Shown: piece by piece, positions 34,842 to 43,288 of the stretch | How positions within the stretch are numbered: position 1 is the first letter of the stretch | How the letters are laid out: every line of letters begins with the position of its first letter | NCBI RefSeq assembly: GCF_028023675.1 | Contig: NZ_JAQIOZ010000003.1 | Location: forward strand, 1-64,000 | DNA: 64,000 nt | Direction of reading: 5' to 3' | Source: Primorskyibacter aestuariivivens | GTDB lineage: Bacteria > Pseudomonadota > Alphaproteobacteria > Rhodobacterales > Rhodobacteraceae | Notes under the pieces: model-generated | The model's input: the letters and a program-made list of their open reading frames with translations, nothing else | Told to the model about the DNA's origin: nothing | Databases searched by the model: none | Program-made: the position numbers and the translations under genes

Positions 34842-35033
34842 ATGATCATCATCGCAGGCCTGATCATCGCCTTCATCCTGCTGATCCTGTTTTCCCGCCC
34901 CGATTTGCGCCATTGCCGCTGGCGGCGGGGGCGGGAAGAGGGCGCATTGGTCTGGCGCTGTGCTTTTTGTGGCGCAAAGGTCACGGATGGCAGCGCGACG
35001 CCGCCAAAAGTATGCTTTAAAAACAAAGCATAA
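34842..35033 (+). CDS. Small membrane protein with CxxC zinc-ribbon-like tail (63 aa)
   Basis: A 63-residue protein with one N-terminal hydrophobic helix (MIIIAGLIIAFILLILF), then a basic segment (RHCRWRRGREEG) and a Cys-bearing tail (WRCAFCGAKVTDGSATPPKV, then C58) resembling half of a zinc ribbon. Similar short proteins occur in Rhodobacteraceae; function unknown. GGAAAGGACGG precedes ATG 34842. The last codons coincide with a hairpin (TATGCTTT/AAAGCATA, 35011-35032). Confidence 0.7.
   Translation: MIIIAGLIIAFILLILFSRPDLRHCRWRRGREEGALVWRCAFCGAKVTDGSATPPKVCFKNKA
35011..35032. other. TATGCTTT/AAAGCATA inverted repeat at the end of the 63-aa gene
   Basis: TATGCTTT and its reverse complement AAAGCATA flank AAAAAC. 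Part of the stem is coding (KVCFKNKA then TAA). It could be a weak terminator or an operator for the following decarboxylase leader. Confidence 0.4.
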
Positions 35034-35039
35034 GGCGGA

Positions 35040-35253
35040 GCTTTTCAGTTTTTTTGGCAGTTGCGAAAATCTCTGCTTGATCGAATCCACAAACCGCTCC
35101 ATATGCGCGTTTACAGACGCCAACGCACGCGCCTCTGGCGAGGTGGGCAATTCAAAACCCACGCGGTTACGTAGCGACGGTAACGTCTCCCTTGGAACTG
35201 AGCGGTCTCACGCCGGGAAACCGGACATGGCCGGGTCTGACTGGAGATGACCT
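35040..35253 (+). ncRNA. speF-type structured leader of ornithine decarboxylase
   Basis: The roughly 215-nt leader before the decarboxylase has two stems capped by GNRA tetraloops: GACG-GTAA-CGTC (35176-35187) and CCGG-GAAA-CCGG (35213-35224), followed by GGCCGGG and the ribosome-binding site GGAG. In alphaproteobacteria, decarboxylases of this family are preceded by the speF RNA motif (RF00518); gene identity, position and length fit. I could not run a covariance model, so membership is inferred. An Arg-rich reading frame lies in the 5' part. Confidence 0.55.
35103..35174 (+). CDS. Arg-rich upstream leader peptide (candidate uORF)
   Basis: ATG 35103 opens a 23-codon frame (MRVYRRQRTRLWRGGQFKTH, then AVT and TAG) with 7 Arg and 1 Lys; the stop is just before the first GNRA-capped stem. 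The same frame is open back to TTG 35061, giving a 37-residue version with more basic residues. No strong ribosome-binding site is seen. In E. coli the leader peptide SpeFL senses ornithine and controls speF. A similar role here is inference from position and composition, not homology. Confidence 0.4.
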   Translation: MRVYRRQRTRLWRGGQFKTHAVT

Positions 35254-36423
35254 ATGAACGCATTCGTAACCGGGCTTTCGGCCTGTGAATCCTCTGTATT
35301 TTCGCGTACTGAGGATTACATCCGCACCCATCATTTTGATCGCCCGACGCTGGTCATCGACACCCAGGCCGTGGCGCGCCAATACGCTGCACTGGCGCAA
35401 GGACTGGGCCGCGCTCAGATCCATTACGCGGTCAAGGCCAACCCGGCCCCCGAAATCCTGCGCACCCTGCACGGGCTGGGCGCACATTTCGATGCGGCCT
35501 CGCGGGTCGAGCTGCAAATGTGCCTCGATGCGGGCGCGCGCCCCGATCAGTTGTCCTTTGGCAATACGATCAAACGCGCCTCTGACATTGCCTGGGCGCA
35601 TGAAACGGGCATTGACCTCTTTGCCGTGGACGCCGAGGAAGAGATCGAAAAGATCGCGCAAAACGCCCCCGGCGCGCGCGTCTACCTGCGTATCATCGTG
35701 GACGCGACCGAGGCCGAATGGCCGCTGACCCGGAAATTCGGCTCGGGCCGTGACAAGGCGCTGGCGCTGATCGAAATGGCGAAAGAGTTCGGCCTGAACC
35801 CGGTTGGCCTGTCTTTCCATGTGGGCTCGCAAACCCGTCGCGCCGCCATGTGGGCGCCGATCCTGGATCAGGTCGCTGCCGTCTGGCACGCCGCGCGCGA
35901 TGCCGGTCACGATCTGACGCTCCTTAATATCGGCGGTGGTTTTCCGGCCTTCTACGGTCGCGAGATCGACGCACCAGCGCTTTACGCACAAGAGGTGATG
36001 AAGCTGGTCCAGCAGCGTTTCGGCGACGTGCCGCATATCATGGCAGAGCCGGGTCGCGGGCTGGTGGCCGAGGCGGGCATGATCGCGTCCGAGGTGCTTC
36101 TGGTGTCCAAGAAATCCGACAATGACCTGCACCGCTGGGTCTATCTCGACATCGGTCGCTTCTCCGGTCTGGCCGAGACCGAGGGCGAGGCGATCCGTTA
36201 TCAGTTCGTCACGGATCGGGATATGGAGCAAACCGGTCCCTGCATTCTCGCCGGACCGTCCTGCGACAGCGCCGATGTGCTTTATGAAAAGCAACCGGTG
36301 CAATTGCCGCTGGGGCTGCGCGCGGGCGACCGGGTCATGATCCGGGCCTGCGGTGCCTATACTTCGACCTATGCGAGTGTGGGCTTCAATGGCTTTCCGC
36401 CTCTGGATGTGGTGGCCATCTGA
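35254..36423 (+). CDS. Ornithine decarboxylase (group IV, eukaryotic-type fold III)
   Basis: A 389-residue PLP enzyme that makes putrescine from ornithine (some members also accept lysine). The PLP lysine is K61 in HYAVKANP, the glycine-rich loop is NIGGGFPAFY, and the active-site Cys337 is in GPSCDSADVLYE. That motif, with CDSAD rather than the CESGD of LysA, marks the ornithine/lysine decarboxylase branch. ATG 35254 follows GGAG at 7 bases. It stands alone behind the speF-type leader and ends in a strong terminator. Confidence 0.93.
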   Translation: MNAFVTGLSACESSVFSRTEDYIRTHHFDRPTLVIDTQAVARQYAALAQGLGRAQIHYAVKANPAPEILRTLHGLGAHFDAASRVELQMCLDAGARPDQLSFGNTIKRASDIAWAHETGIDLFAVDAEEEIEKIAQNAPGARVYLRIIVDATEAEWPLTRKFGSGRDKALALIEMAKEFGLNPVGLSFHVGSQTRRAAMWAPILDQVAAVWHAARDAGHDLTLLNIGGGFPAFYGREIDAPALYAQEVMKLVQQRFGDVPHIMAEPGRGLVAEAGMIASEVLLVSKKSDNDLHRWVYLDIGRFSGLAETEGEAIRYQFVTDRDMEQTGPCILAGPSCDSADVLYEKQPVQLPLGLRAGDRVMIRACGAYTSTYASVGFNGFPPLDVVAI

Positions 36424-36468
36424 ATACTGGCACCGCACGCGTGCGGCGCGCGCGGTGAAGGGAGGGGC

Positions 36469-36504
36469 AAGGGGCGTGCCGGCGCGGCACGCCCCTTGTT
36501 TTTT
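36469..36504 (+). terminator. Strong terminator after ornithine decarboxylase
   Basis: AAGGGGCGTGCC (36469-36480) pairs with GGCACGCCCCTT (36486-36497) across a 5-nt loop, followed by GTTTTTT. Confidence 0.9.
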
Positions 36505-36549
36505 GCGTCAAGCTGCCGTTTTGTCATGGCAAAAAAGCGGGAGATCGCA

Positions 36550-37404
36550 ATGAACAAGGCACCAAAGGACGCAGAAGCGCGCCGCGCGATTGCACCTGTG
36601 ATCGTGTATCCGAATGACACCTTGCCCAAACCCGACCTTTCCATGATGCGCGCAGCCCGGGCCAGCGCCACAAAGGTGGACGAGGTGATCGTTCCGCCCC
36701 GCGAGGGCGGATGCTTTCGTGCCGATGCCGGGCAGTTCTTTCGCATCACGAGCGTGGAGGGCCCGCAGGTGGGCGACCTGAACCTCTGGTACGCGCATGA
36801 CCTCAATGAGCGCTTCTTTTCCGGCAAGACCCGTGCGCTGCATGGGACGCATGTGAGCTCCGGGGATCGGCTTTGGTCCTCATTGCCCTATCTGCGCGCC
36901 ATGGCCACCATCGTCGAGGACACCCTGGACTGGTATGGGATGGATGCGTTCGGCGGCTCCGTACATGATGTGATCGGGACGCGCTGCGATCCTTATACGG
37001 GCTATCTGTTGTCCGGCGTGCAGTATCATCACTGCTGCCATTCCAACCTGACCCGCGCACTGGCCGAAGAAACCGGATTGCCGCTCCATGCCTGCGAATT
37101 TCACGTGCATGACGTTCTGAATGTCTTCATGTGCACCGGGTTTACCCGCGACACCGGGCAATATTTCATGAAGGCCAGCCCGGTCCGCCCCGGTGACTAC
37201 ATCGAGTTCTTCGCTGATATCGACCTTTTAGGCGCGCTCAGCGCCTGTCCCGGCGGTGATTGCTCTGCCACCCATACCAGTGACGCAGCGGCCTGTTACC
37301 CGCTCAAGGTTGAGATCTTTGAGCCGGACCGCGCGCTGCTCAGGGATTGGTCGCCGTCCCCGGCAAATGGCTATGATCGGACCCACGGCACCAGAGACGC
37401 GTAG
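36550..37404 (+). CDS. DUF1989 (urea carboxylase-associated family) protein
   Basis: A 284-residue protein of the DUF1989/urea-carboxylase-associated group (cytosolic, cupin-like). Conserved parts are PPREGGCFRADAGQFFRITS near 50, GDLNLWYAHD, LGALSACPGGDCSATH-like LLGALSACPGGDCS near 231 and the histidine-rich YHHCCHSNL; His and Cys clusters suggest a metal. Family members occur with urea carboxylase or aminomethyl-transferase-like genes, and none of those is adjacent. GGGAGA before ATG 36550 decides the start. Convergent with the SHMT-like gene, separated by 5 bp. Confidence 0.8.
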   Translation: MNKAPKDAEARRAIAPVIVYPNDTLPKPDLSMMRAARASATKVDEVIVPPREGGCFRADAGQFFRITSVEGPQVGDLNLWYAHDLNERFFSGKTRALHGTHVSSGDRLWSSLPYLRAMATIVEDTLDWYGMDAFGGSVHDVIGTRCDPYTGYLLSGVQYHHCCHSNLTRALAEETGLPLHACEFHVHDVLNVFMCTGFTRDTGQYFMKASPVRPGDYIEFFADIDLLGALSACPGGDCSATHTSDAAACYPLKVEIFEPDRALLRDWSPSPANGYDRTHGTRDA

Positions 37405-37409
37405 CGTGT

Positions 37410-38747
37410 TCAACCTGCATGGATGAAGTGCAATTTGTCGAAACTCGCGCGCCACGCGGCGACCTCGGGAGCCAGCGTGTCGGGTGCATTGGCGCGCAGC
37501 GCCGCCACGATCAGCCGTGCCAGCTCTGGTGCATGCTCCGCCGTCATGCCCCAGCGCACCAATTCCGGCGTGCCGATGCGCAGCCCGTTCATGTCTCCCT
37601 CGACCGGCTCAGTGGGCAATCCGATCCCGCAGGCCAGAAAGCCCGCTTTGCGCAGTTTTTTCGACGCCGCCTGTCCGCCCCCGAACGCGGTAGCCTCAAG
37701 CGCGAACTGGTGGGACTGCGTTGCGCCCTGTGCGGTTTTGAACACCGGCAGGCCCGCCTCCTGACAGGCTTTGGCCAGCGCCTTCGACATCTCCACCATG
37801 GCTTCGGCATAGGCCGTGCCATGATCGCGCCAATCCAGCAACGACACCGCGAGCGCTGCGGATTTGGCGGCATCGAAATTGGCGGTCATCCCGGGGAAGG
37901 CAATTTGCTCCAGCCGCTGGGCCAATGCGGCGTCCCGGGTCACGATCAACCCGCTGGGCGGTCCGCCGAGGCTTTTATAAGTGCTCATCGTCATCAGATG
38001 CGCGCCCTCATCCAGCGGGTTCGGCCACGCCCGCCCGGCGATGATCCCGCATTGATGCGCCGCATCAAACAACACGCTGGCCCCGAACCGGTCGGCGATC
38101 TGCCGTATTCCGGCCACCGGATGCGGGCTCAGGTTCAGGCTGCCGCCGATGGTGATCAGGCGCGGCTCAACAGCCTCTGCCAGATCGGCAAGCGCATTCA
38201 GATCAACCGTGTAGCCGTCCTCGTCCACCGGGGCCTCAAAGATCTGCAGGCCGTAGAGACCGGCCGCCCCGGCTTCGTGATGGGTGACATGCCCACCCAC
38301 CACTGCCGGCGGGACAATCACCGCATCGCCGGGTTTGCAGGTCGCCATGAAGCCGTAAAGATTGGCAATCGCGCCCGACGGCACGCGAATCTCTGCATGG
38401 GTGGCATCAAAGATTTCGCAGGCCAGTTCCGCCGCGATCACTTCGATCTCTTCGATAGCCTCAAGCCCCATTTCGTATTTGTCACCTGGATAGCCAAGCG
38501 AGGGCCGCGTGCCGATGCCGCTGGCCAACAGCGCCTCGGCGCGCGGGTTCATCACGTTGGTGGCGGGGTTGAGGTTGAAGCATTCGCGTTCATGGATGCG
38601 CCGGTTCATCGCCGCCAGCGTTTCGACGCGGGACGAGACCTCTGCGCTGTCATTGCGCGCGGTCTGACGGGCGATCTGGTCGATCAATGACCGGCTGGTT
38701 TCCGGCAGCCAGTCACGGGACGCCAGCTTGGCGGTTTCATCACTCAT
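37410..38747 (-). CDS. Serine hydroxymethyltransferase-like PLP enzyme
   Basis: A 445-residue fold-type I PLP enzyme of the SHMT family. SRPSLGYPGDKYEMG-like RPSLGYPGDKYEMG near 82 corresponds to the N-terminal SHMT glycine/substrate region, VLFDAAHQCGIIAG holds the PLP Asp/His pair, and the Schiff-base lysine is in MSTYKSLGGPPSGL (true GlyA has TTTHKTLRGPRGG). It is therefore a paralog rather than housekeeping GlyA. Folate-dependent aldol chemistry on another amino acid is likely but unproven. It follows deoD by 18 bp on the same strand and is convergent with the DUF1989 gene. Confidence 0.75.
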   Translation of the reverse strand: MSDETAKLASRDWLPETSRSLIDQIARQTARNDSAEVSSRVETLAAMNRRIHERECFNLNPATNVMNPRAEALLASGIGTRPSLGYPGDKYEMGLEAIEEIEVIAAELACEIFDATHAEIRVPSGAIANLYGFMATCKPGDAVIVPPAVVGGHVTHHEAGAAGLYGLQIFEAPVDEDGYTVDLNALADLAEAVEPRLITIGGSLNLSPHPVAGIRQIADRFGASVLFDAAHQCGIIAGRAWPNPLDEGAHLMTMSTYKSLGGPPSGLIVTRDAALAQRLEQIAFPGMTANFDAAKSAALAVSLLDWRDHGTAYAEAMVEMSKALAKACQEAGLPVFKTAQGATQSHQFALEATAFGGGQAASKKLRKAGFLACGIGLPTEPVEGDMNGLRIGTPELVRWGMTAEHAPELARLIVAALRANAPDTLAPEVAAWRASFDKLHFIHAG

Positions 38748-38765
38748 CTCGGGTGTCTCCGGGGG

Positions 38766-39473
38766 TTAGCTTTCAAAGGCCGCTTCGAGCGCGATCTCGA
38801 CCATGTCGCCGAAACTCGTTTCCCGTTGATCGCTTGGCAACGCCTCACCGGTCAGCAGGTGATCGGAGACCGTGAGAACGGCAAGGGCGCGGGCCCCGTG
38901 GCGGGCGGCAAGGATGTAGAGCTCGGCGGCTTCCATCTCGACACCGAGAATACCGTGCCGTGTCATCTGGTCATTCAGATCGGGGCGTTCGTCATAGAAC
39001 ACATCGGAGGAATAGATGCCGCCCACGTGGGTGGCCACATCGCGCGACCCGGCCGCATCCGCGGCACGGCGCAAAAGCGGATAATCGGCGCAAGGCGCGA
39101 AGTTCAATTCGCGAAAGATACCGCGCGAGGGCGTGGAAAGCGTCGTGGCGGTCATGGCAAGGATGATGTCGCGGACTTTGACATGTTCCTGCATGGCACC
39201 GCAGGACCCGATGCGGATCAGGGTCTTGGCACCGAAATCGCGGATCAGTTCATTGGCATAAATTGACAGTGACGGCATGCCCATACCCGACCCCTGGATG
39301 CTTACCCGGTTGCCACGCCAGGTCCCGGTAAAGCCCAGCATGCCGCGCACGGAATTGACCTGCACAACGTCGTCCAGAAAGGTTTCGGCGGCCCATTTCG
39401 CCCGGTAGGGATCGCCGGGCATCAGCACGGTTTCGGCGATTTCTCCGGGTGCGGCTCCGATATGGATGGACAT
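38766..39473 (-). CDS. deoD: Purine nucleoside phosphorylase DeoD-type
   Basis: A 235-residue hexameric phosphorylase that splits purine nucleosides with phosphate. The family landmarks are [14 protein letters not shown], the phosphate-binding RIGSCGAM and [10 protein letters not shown]. The acidic pocket residue is in [11 protein letters not shown], where D binds the base. It leads a two-gene transcript with the SHMT-like gene and is divergent from the GGDEF-EAL gene. Confidence 0.94.
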   Translation of the reverse strand: MSIHIGAAPGEIAETVLMPGDPYRAKWAAETFLDDVVQVNSVRGMLGFTGTWRGNRVSIQGSGMGMPSLSIYANELIRDFGAKTLIRIGSCGAMQEHVKVRDIILAMTATTLSTPSRGIFRELNFAPCADYPLLRRAADAAGSRDVATHVGGIYSSDVFYDERPDLNDQMTRHGILGVEMEAAELYILAARHGARALAVLTVSDHLLTGEALPSDQRETSFGDMVEIALEAAFES

Positions 39474-39628
39474 GTCATGTTCCTCGCTTCAACTCAGACC
39501 GTGACATTCGCACCGGCTACGGCCAATCGCAAGACATCACGGAATCCGTCGCTTAAGGGGATTGCGAGGAGGCATTTTATCCTTAAGGTTGAGTTTCACC
39601 CATTGCTTTCCGAAAGGACCGCGTTCTT

Positions 39629-41092
39629 GTGACGTCCTTCAATACGGCACTTGTACTCTTGACGTTGGTCGGTCTGGGCTGCGCGGCTGCAGCTTTGTAT
39701 TTTGCCATCCGTGCGGACAGGCTGAAATCGCAATTGCTGGACCTGCGGGATCGTCTGGCCACGACCAGCCGCGAAAACAAGCGCCTGATGCATATGGTGG
39801 AGTATGACGACCTGACCTCGGCGCGGTCACGTCGCTACATGCGCGAACTTTTCGCGAGCAAGCCGCAGGACGGCAAGAACGCGATGATCTTCATGGATCT
39901 CGACAATTTCAAAAGCGTCAATGACGGGTTCGGCCATCGCGCCGGGGACACGCTCTTGCGGGCGATTGCGGATGGGTTGCGCAAGGCCTGCAAGGAAGGC
40001 GAGGTGCTCTTCCGGCTGGGCGGCGACGAATTCTGCGTTTTTCTGGAGAACACGTCGGTGCCCGAGGCGGTCGAGCGTGCCAAAGCCTTTGTGGCGATTG
40101 TCTCGGATTGCAGGATCGACATTGACGGTGTTCAGGTGCGCCGCACAGCCAGCGCGGGCGTCGCGCGCATTGACAAGGGGCAGGATCTTGTCGGTGCTTT
40201 GTACTACGCCGATGAGGCGTTGTATGCTGCCAAGCAATCGGGGGGCAACGCGCTTCGGGTGACCGAAGGTGAAACGCTCCGTTCCATGATCGCCCGCCGC
40301 ACAAGCCCCCGGCCCGAAGATATGGCCGAAGCGATCCGCCGCGAAGAGGTCACCTATTTCGTGCAGCCGATCTTTGACACCCGCATCGGCAAGGCGGTGG
40401 GCGTCGAAGCTTTGATCCGCTGGGTGCGCAGCGATGGCCGGGTGCTGCTTCCGGAAAAGTTCCTGGATGCCATGATCGGAAATCAGGCGCGCCAGATCAT
40501 TCCGTCGGTCCGCGCCACATCCAATATTTCGACACAGTTTGCCGGGCTGGGCGACCGGTTCTACTGCGCGTTCAATATTTCGTCGCGGTTTCTGGAAGCC
40601 TCCGCGCTGGAGGGCAGCGATTTGATCGATGATCTGATTGGCGATCTCGATCCCGCCCGCACCGTTCTGGAACTGGTGGAAAACGCCGCGATCCAGAATA
40701 TTGAAAAGACCCGGTATCTCCTAGATCTTTTGCGGGAACGCGGCGTGCGCGTGGCGCTGGATGATTTCGGGACCGGCATGTCCAACCTGCATTGGTTAAG
40801 CTCGCTCAATGTCGACATGGTCAAGATCGACAAGAGCTTTGTGCGGGGGCTTGGCGAAACCGGTAAGGACACAAGCATCCTGCGCGCCTTGCACAGCATG
40901 TCTCAAAGCATGGGCTTTGACGTCATTGCCGAAGGTGTGGAAACAGAGGCCTCGCTGGAAGTTCTGCAAGAGATCGGCATTTACACGGCGCAAGGCTACC
41001 TGCTTGGGCGGCCCGAACGACCGGATTTCTGGCACGCGCGCCTTTCACAAGGCATGGACGGCATCAGCAGCCCGATGCGCCGACCCGCCTGA
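39629..41092 (+). CDS. GGDEF-EAL cyclic-di-GMP protein with N-terminal membrane helix
   Basis: A 487-residue protein: one membrane helix at about 8-27, a short linker, GGDEF domain (about 55-215) and EAL domain (about 235-475). GGDEF at 131-135 is intact, but the product-inhibition I-site is degenerate (KEGE where RxxD is expected). EAL is intact at 260-262, and the metal/catalytic Asn (FNIS), Glu (LELVEN), DDFGTG (378-383), VKIDKSF and AEGVET residues all remain. Both diguanylate cyclase and phosphodiesterase activity are possible. GTG start with AAAGGA upstream. No sensor domain is visible. Confidence 0.93.
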   Translation: MTSFNTALVLLTLVGLGCAAAALYFAIRADRLKSQLLDLRDRLATTSRENKRLMHMVEYDDLTSARSRRYMRELFASKPQDGKNAMIFMDLDNFKSVNDGFGHRAGDTLLRAIADGLRKACKEGEVLFRLGGDEFCVFLENTSVPEAVERAKAFVAIVSDCRIDIDGVQVRRTASAGVARIDKGQDLVGALYYADEALYAAKQSGGNALRVTEGETLRSMIARRTSPRPEDMAEAIRREEVTYFVQPIFDTRIGKAVGVEALIRWVRSDGRVLLPEKFLDAMIGNQARQIIPSVRATSNISTQFAGLGDRFYCAFNISSRFLEASALEGSDLIDDLIGDLDPARTVLELVENAAIQNIEKTRYLLDLLRERGVRVALDDFGTGMSNLHWLSSLNVDMVKIDKSFVRGLGETGKDTSILRALHSMSQSMGFDVIAEGVETEASLEVLQEIGIYTAQGYLLGRPERPDFWHARLSQGMDGISSPMRRPA

Positions 41093-41182
41093 TCTGTCAA
41101 CCTGCCAAAATCCGACGCCATGCCGGGATGGGGCGCGCCCTGCATTCCTGAACGCAGAGCGCGTGTTGCGTGGCTGGTGGCC

Positions 41183-43150
41183 TTATTCCGCAGCGACCGA
41201 TTGCGGATCGACCAGCGTCACGATGTCAGTCATGATCGTGTTCAGTTCGAAATCCTTAGGCGTATAGACCCGGGCGACGCCCATGGCGTGCAGGCGCTTG
41301 GCATCGTCATCGGGGATGATACCGCCCACGATCACCGGTACATTCCCGAGCCCGGCCGCGCGCATCCGCTCCATCAGGTCCTCGACCAGCGGGATATGTG
41401 ATCCTGACAGGATCGACAGACCCACCACATGCGCCTCTTCCTCCAGCGCGCCGCGCACAATTTCCTCGGGCGTCAGGCGGATGCCCTCATAGGAGATGTC
41501 CATGCCGCAATCCCGCGCGCGGAAGGCGATCTGTTCGGCGCCGTTGGAATGGCCGTCGAGGCCCGGTTTGCCAACAAGGAATTTCAACCGGCGGCCCAAA
41601 CGGTCGCTGACCGCGTTCACCGCATCGCGGATATTGTCCAGCCCTTCGGTCTTGTTCGACACCGAGGCCGAAACGCCCGTAGGACCACGATATTCGCCAT
41701 AGGCCTTGCGCATCTCCGCCGCCCATTCGCCGGTGGTCACGCCCACGCGTGCCGCGGCAATCGACGGCTCCATCACGTTGCGGCCGTCTTTGGCAGCTGC
41801 GCGCAGATCGGCCAGCGCGGCGTCTACCGCATCCTGATCCCGTTCGGCGCGCCACACGTTCAGCCGTTCAACCTGCTCCTGCTCTACCGCCGGGTCCACC
41901 ACCATGATGCCGCCATCTTCGGTCATCAGCGGCGAGGGTTCGGTCTCGACCCATTTGTTCACGCCCACAACGATGGTCTCGTTGCGCTCGATCCGGTTCA
42001 GCCGTTCGGCGTTGGAATCGACCAGGCGGCCTTTCATGTATTCGATCGACTTCACCGCGCCGCCCATGGAATCGAGATTGGCCAGCTCGGCGCGCGCGCC
42101 CTCCTTCAACTCCTCTACCTTGCGGTCAACAGCGGGGTTTTCGTCAAACAGATCGTCGAATTCCAAGAGGTCCGTCTCATAGGCCAGGATTTGCTGCATG
42201 CGCATGGACCATTGCTGATCCCAGGGGCGGGGCAGGCCCAGAGCCTCGTTCCACGCCGGAAGCTGCACCGCACGCGCGCGGGCTTTCTTGGACAGTGTCA
42301 CCGCCAGCATCTCGATGAGAATACGGTAGACGTTGTTTTCTGGTTGCTGCTCGGTCAGGCCGAGCGAGTTCACCTGCACCCCATAACGGAAGCGGCGCAT
42401 CTTGGGATTGTCGATGCCATAGCGCTTTTCACAGATCTCATCCCAGAGATCGACAAAGGCGCGCATCTTGCACATCTCGGTCACAAAGCGGATGCCCGCA
42501 TTCACAAAGAAGGAGATACGGCCAACAACGGTCGGGAAATCCTCGGCCGGGATGCGCGGCTTCAACTCATCCAGCACCGCCGTCGCCGTGGCAAGTGCAA
42601 AGGCCAGTTCCTGCTCCGGCGTCGCACCGGCCTCTTGCAGGTGGTAGGAACAGACATTCATCGGGTTCCATTTGGGGATGTTGGTGTAGCAATATTCGGC
42701 CACATCCGCGATCATCTTGAGGCTGGGCTTGGGCGGGCAGATATAGGTGCCGCGCGACAGGTATTCCTTGATCAGGTCGTTCTGCACCGTGCCCTGCAGC
42801 TTGGAGACATCCGCACCCTGTTCCTCGGCCACAGCGATATAGAGCGCCAGCAGCCAGGGGGCGGTGGCGTTAATGGTCATGGAGGTGTTCATGTCCTCCA
42901 GCGGGATCTGATCAAACAGCGCGCGCATATCGCCCAGATGGCAGATCGGCACGCCCACCTTGCCCACTTCGCCGCGCGCGAGCACGTGGTCGCTGTCATA
43001 GCCGGTTTGGGTGGGCAGGTCGAAAGCCACAGAAAGGCCGGTCTGACCCTTGGCGAGATTCGAGCGATACAGTGCGTTCGAGGCCTTGGCCGTCGAATGG
43101 CCGGCATAGGTTCGGATCAGCCAGGGGCGGTCTTTCTGGGTCTCGGTCAT
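41183..43150 (-). CDS. ecm: Ethylmalonyl-CoA mutase (coenzyme B12-dependent)
   Basis: A 655-residue B12 mutase converting (2R)-ethylmalonyl-CoA to methylsuccinyl-CoA. The TIM-barrel part runs through WLIRTYAGHSTAKASNALYR and FDLPTQTGYDSDHVLARGEV; the C-terminal B12 domain has the DxHxxG motif at GLDGHSNGAEQ with the cobalt-ligand His534. It is a single-chain mutase with the ecm-type N-terminus rather than methylmalonyl-CoA mutase. ATG 43150 begins at MTETQKDRP. Divergent from the PlsB-like gene; a CGTTTGCA/TGCAAACG dyad lies about 110 bp upstream. Confidence 0.93.
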   Translation of the reverse strand: MTETQKDRPWLIRTYAGHSTAKASNALYRSNLAKGQTGLSVAFDLPTQTGYDSDHVLARGEVGKVGVPICHLGDMRALFDQIPLEDMNTSMTINATAPWLLALYIAVAEEQGADVSKLQGTVQNDLIKEYLSRGTYICPPKPSLKMIADVAEYCYTNIPKWNPMNVCSYHLQEAGATPEQELAFALATATAVLDELKPRIPAEDFPTVVGRISFFVNAGIRFVTEMCKMRAFVDLWDEICEKRYGIDNPKMRRFRYGVQVNSLGLTEQQPENNVYRILIEMLAVTLSKKARARAVQLPAWNEALGLPRPWDQQWSMRMQQILAYETDLLEFDDLFDENPAVDRKVEELKEGARAELANLDSMGGAVKSIEYMKGRLVDSNAERLNRIERNETIVVGVNKWVETEPSPLMTEDGGIMVVDPAVEQEQVERLNVWRAERDQDAVDAALADLRAAAKDGRNVMEPSIAAARVGVTTGEWAAEMRKAYGEYRGPTGVSASVSNKTEGLDNIRDAVNAVSDRLGRRLKFLVGKPGLDGHSNGAEQIAFRARDCGMDISYEGIRLTPEEIVRGALEEEAHVVGLSILSGSHIPLVEDLMERMRAAGLGNVPVIVGGIIPDDDAKRLHAMGVARVYTPKDFELNTIMTDIVTLVDPQSVAAE

Positions 43151-43259
43151 CTGTGTCTCTCGATTCGAGTGGCGTAATTTTGTTTCGTCCGTTGCTGCAT
43201 ACGCGAAAGAATATGGCGCTGTCAATTCGCTGCATCGCGGCAACTGAGCCATGTTTACG

Positions 43260-43281
43260 CGTTTGCAGCAAAATGCAAACG
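43260..43281. promoter_or_regulatory. CGTTTGCA/TGCAAACG dyad upstream of ecm (candidate ScfR-type site)
   Basis: CGTTTGCA (43260-43267) and TGCAAACG (43274-43281) are perfect inverted repeats with a 6-nt spacer, in the divergent ecm/PlsB-like gap. TTTGCAA-type sites are bound by the ScfR/PccR/RamB family of acyl-CoA-responsive regulators. The identification is inference from the motif and the acyl-CoA pathway context. Confidence 0.55.
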
Positions 43282-43288
43282 TGACGGA

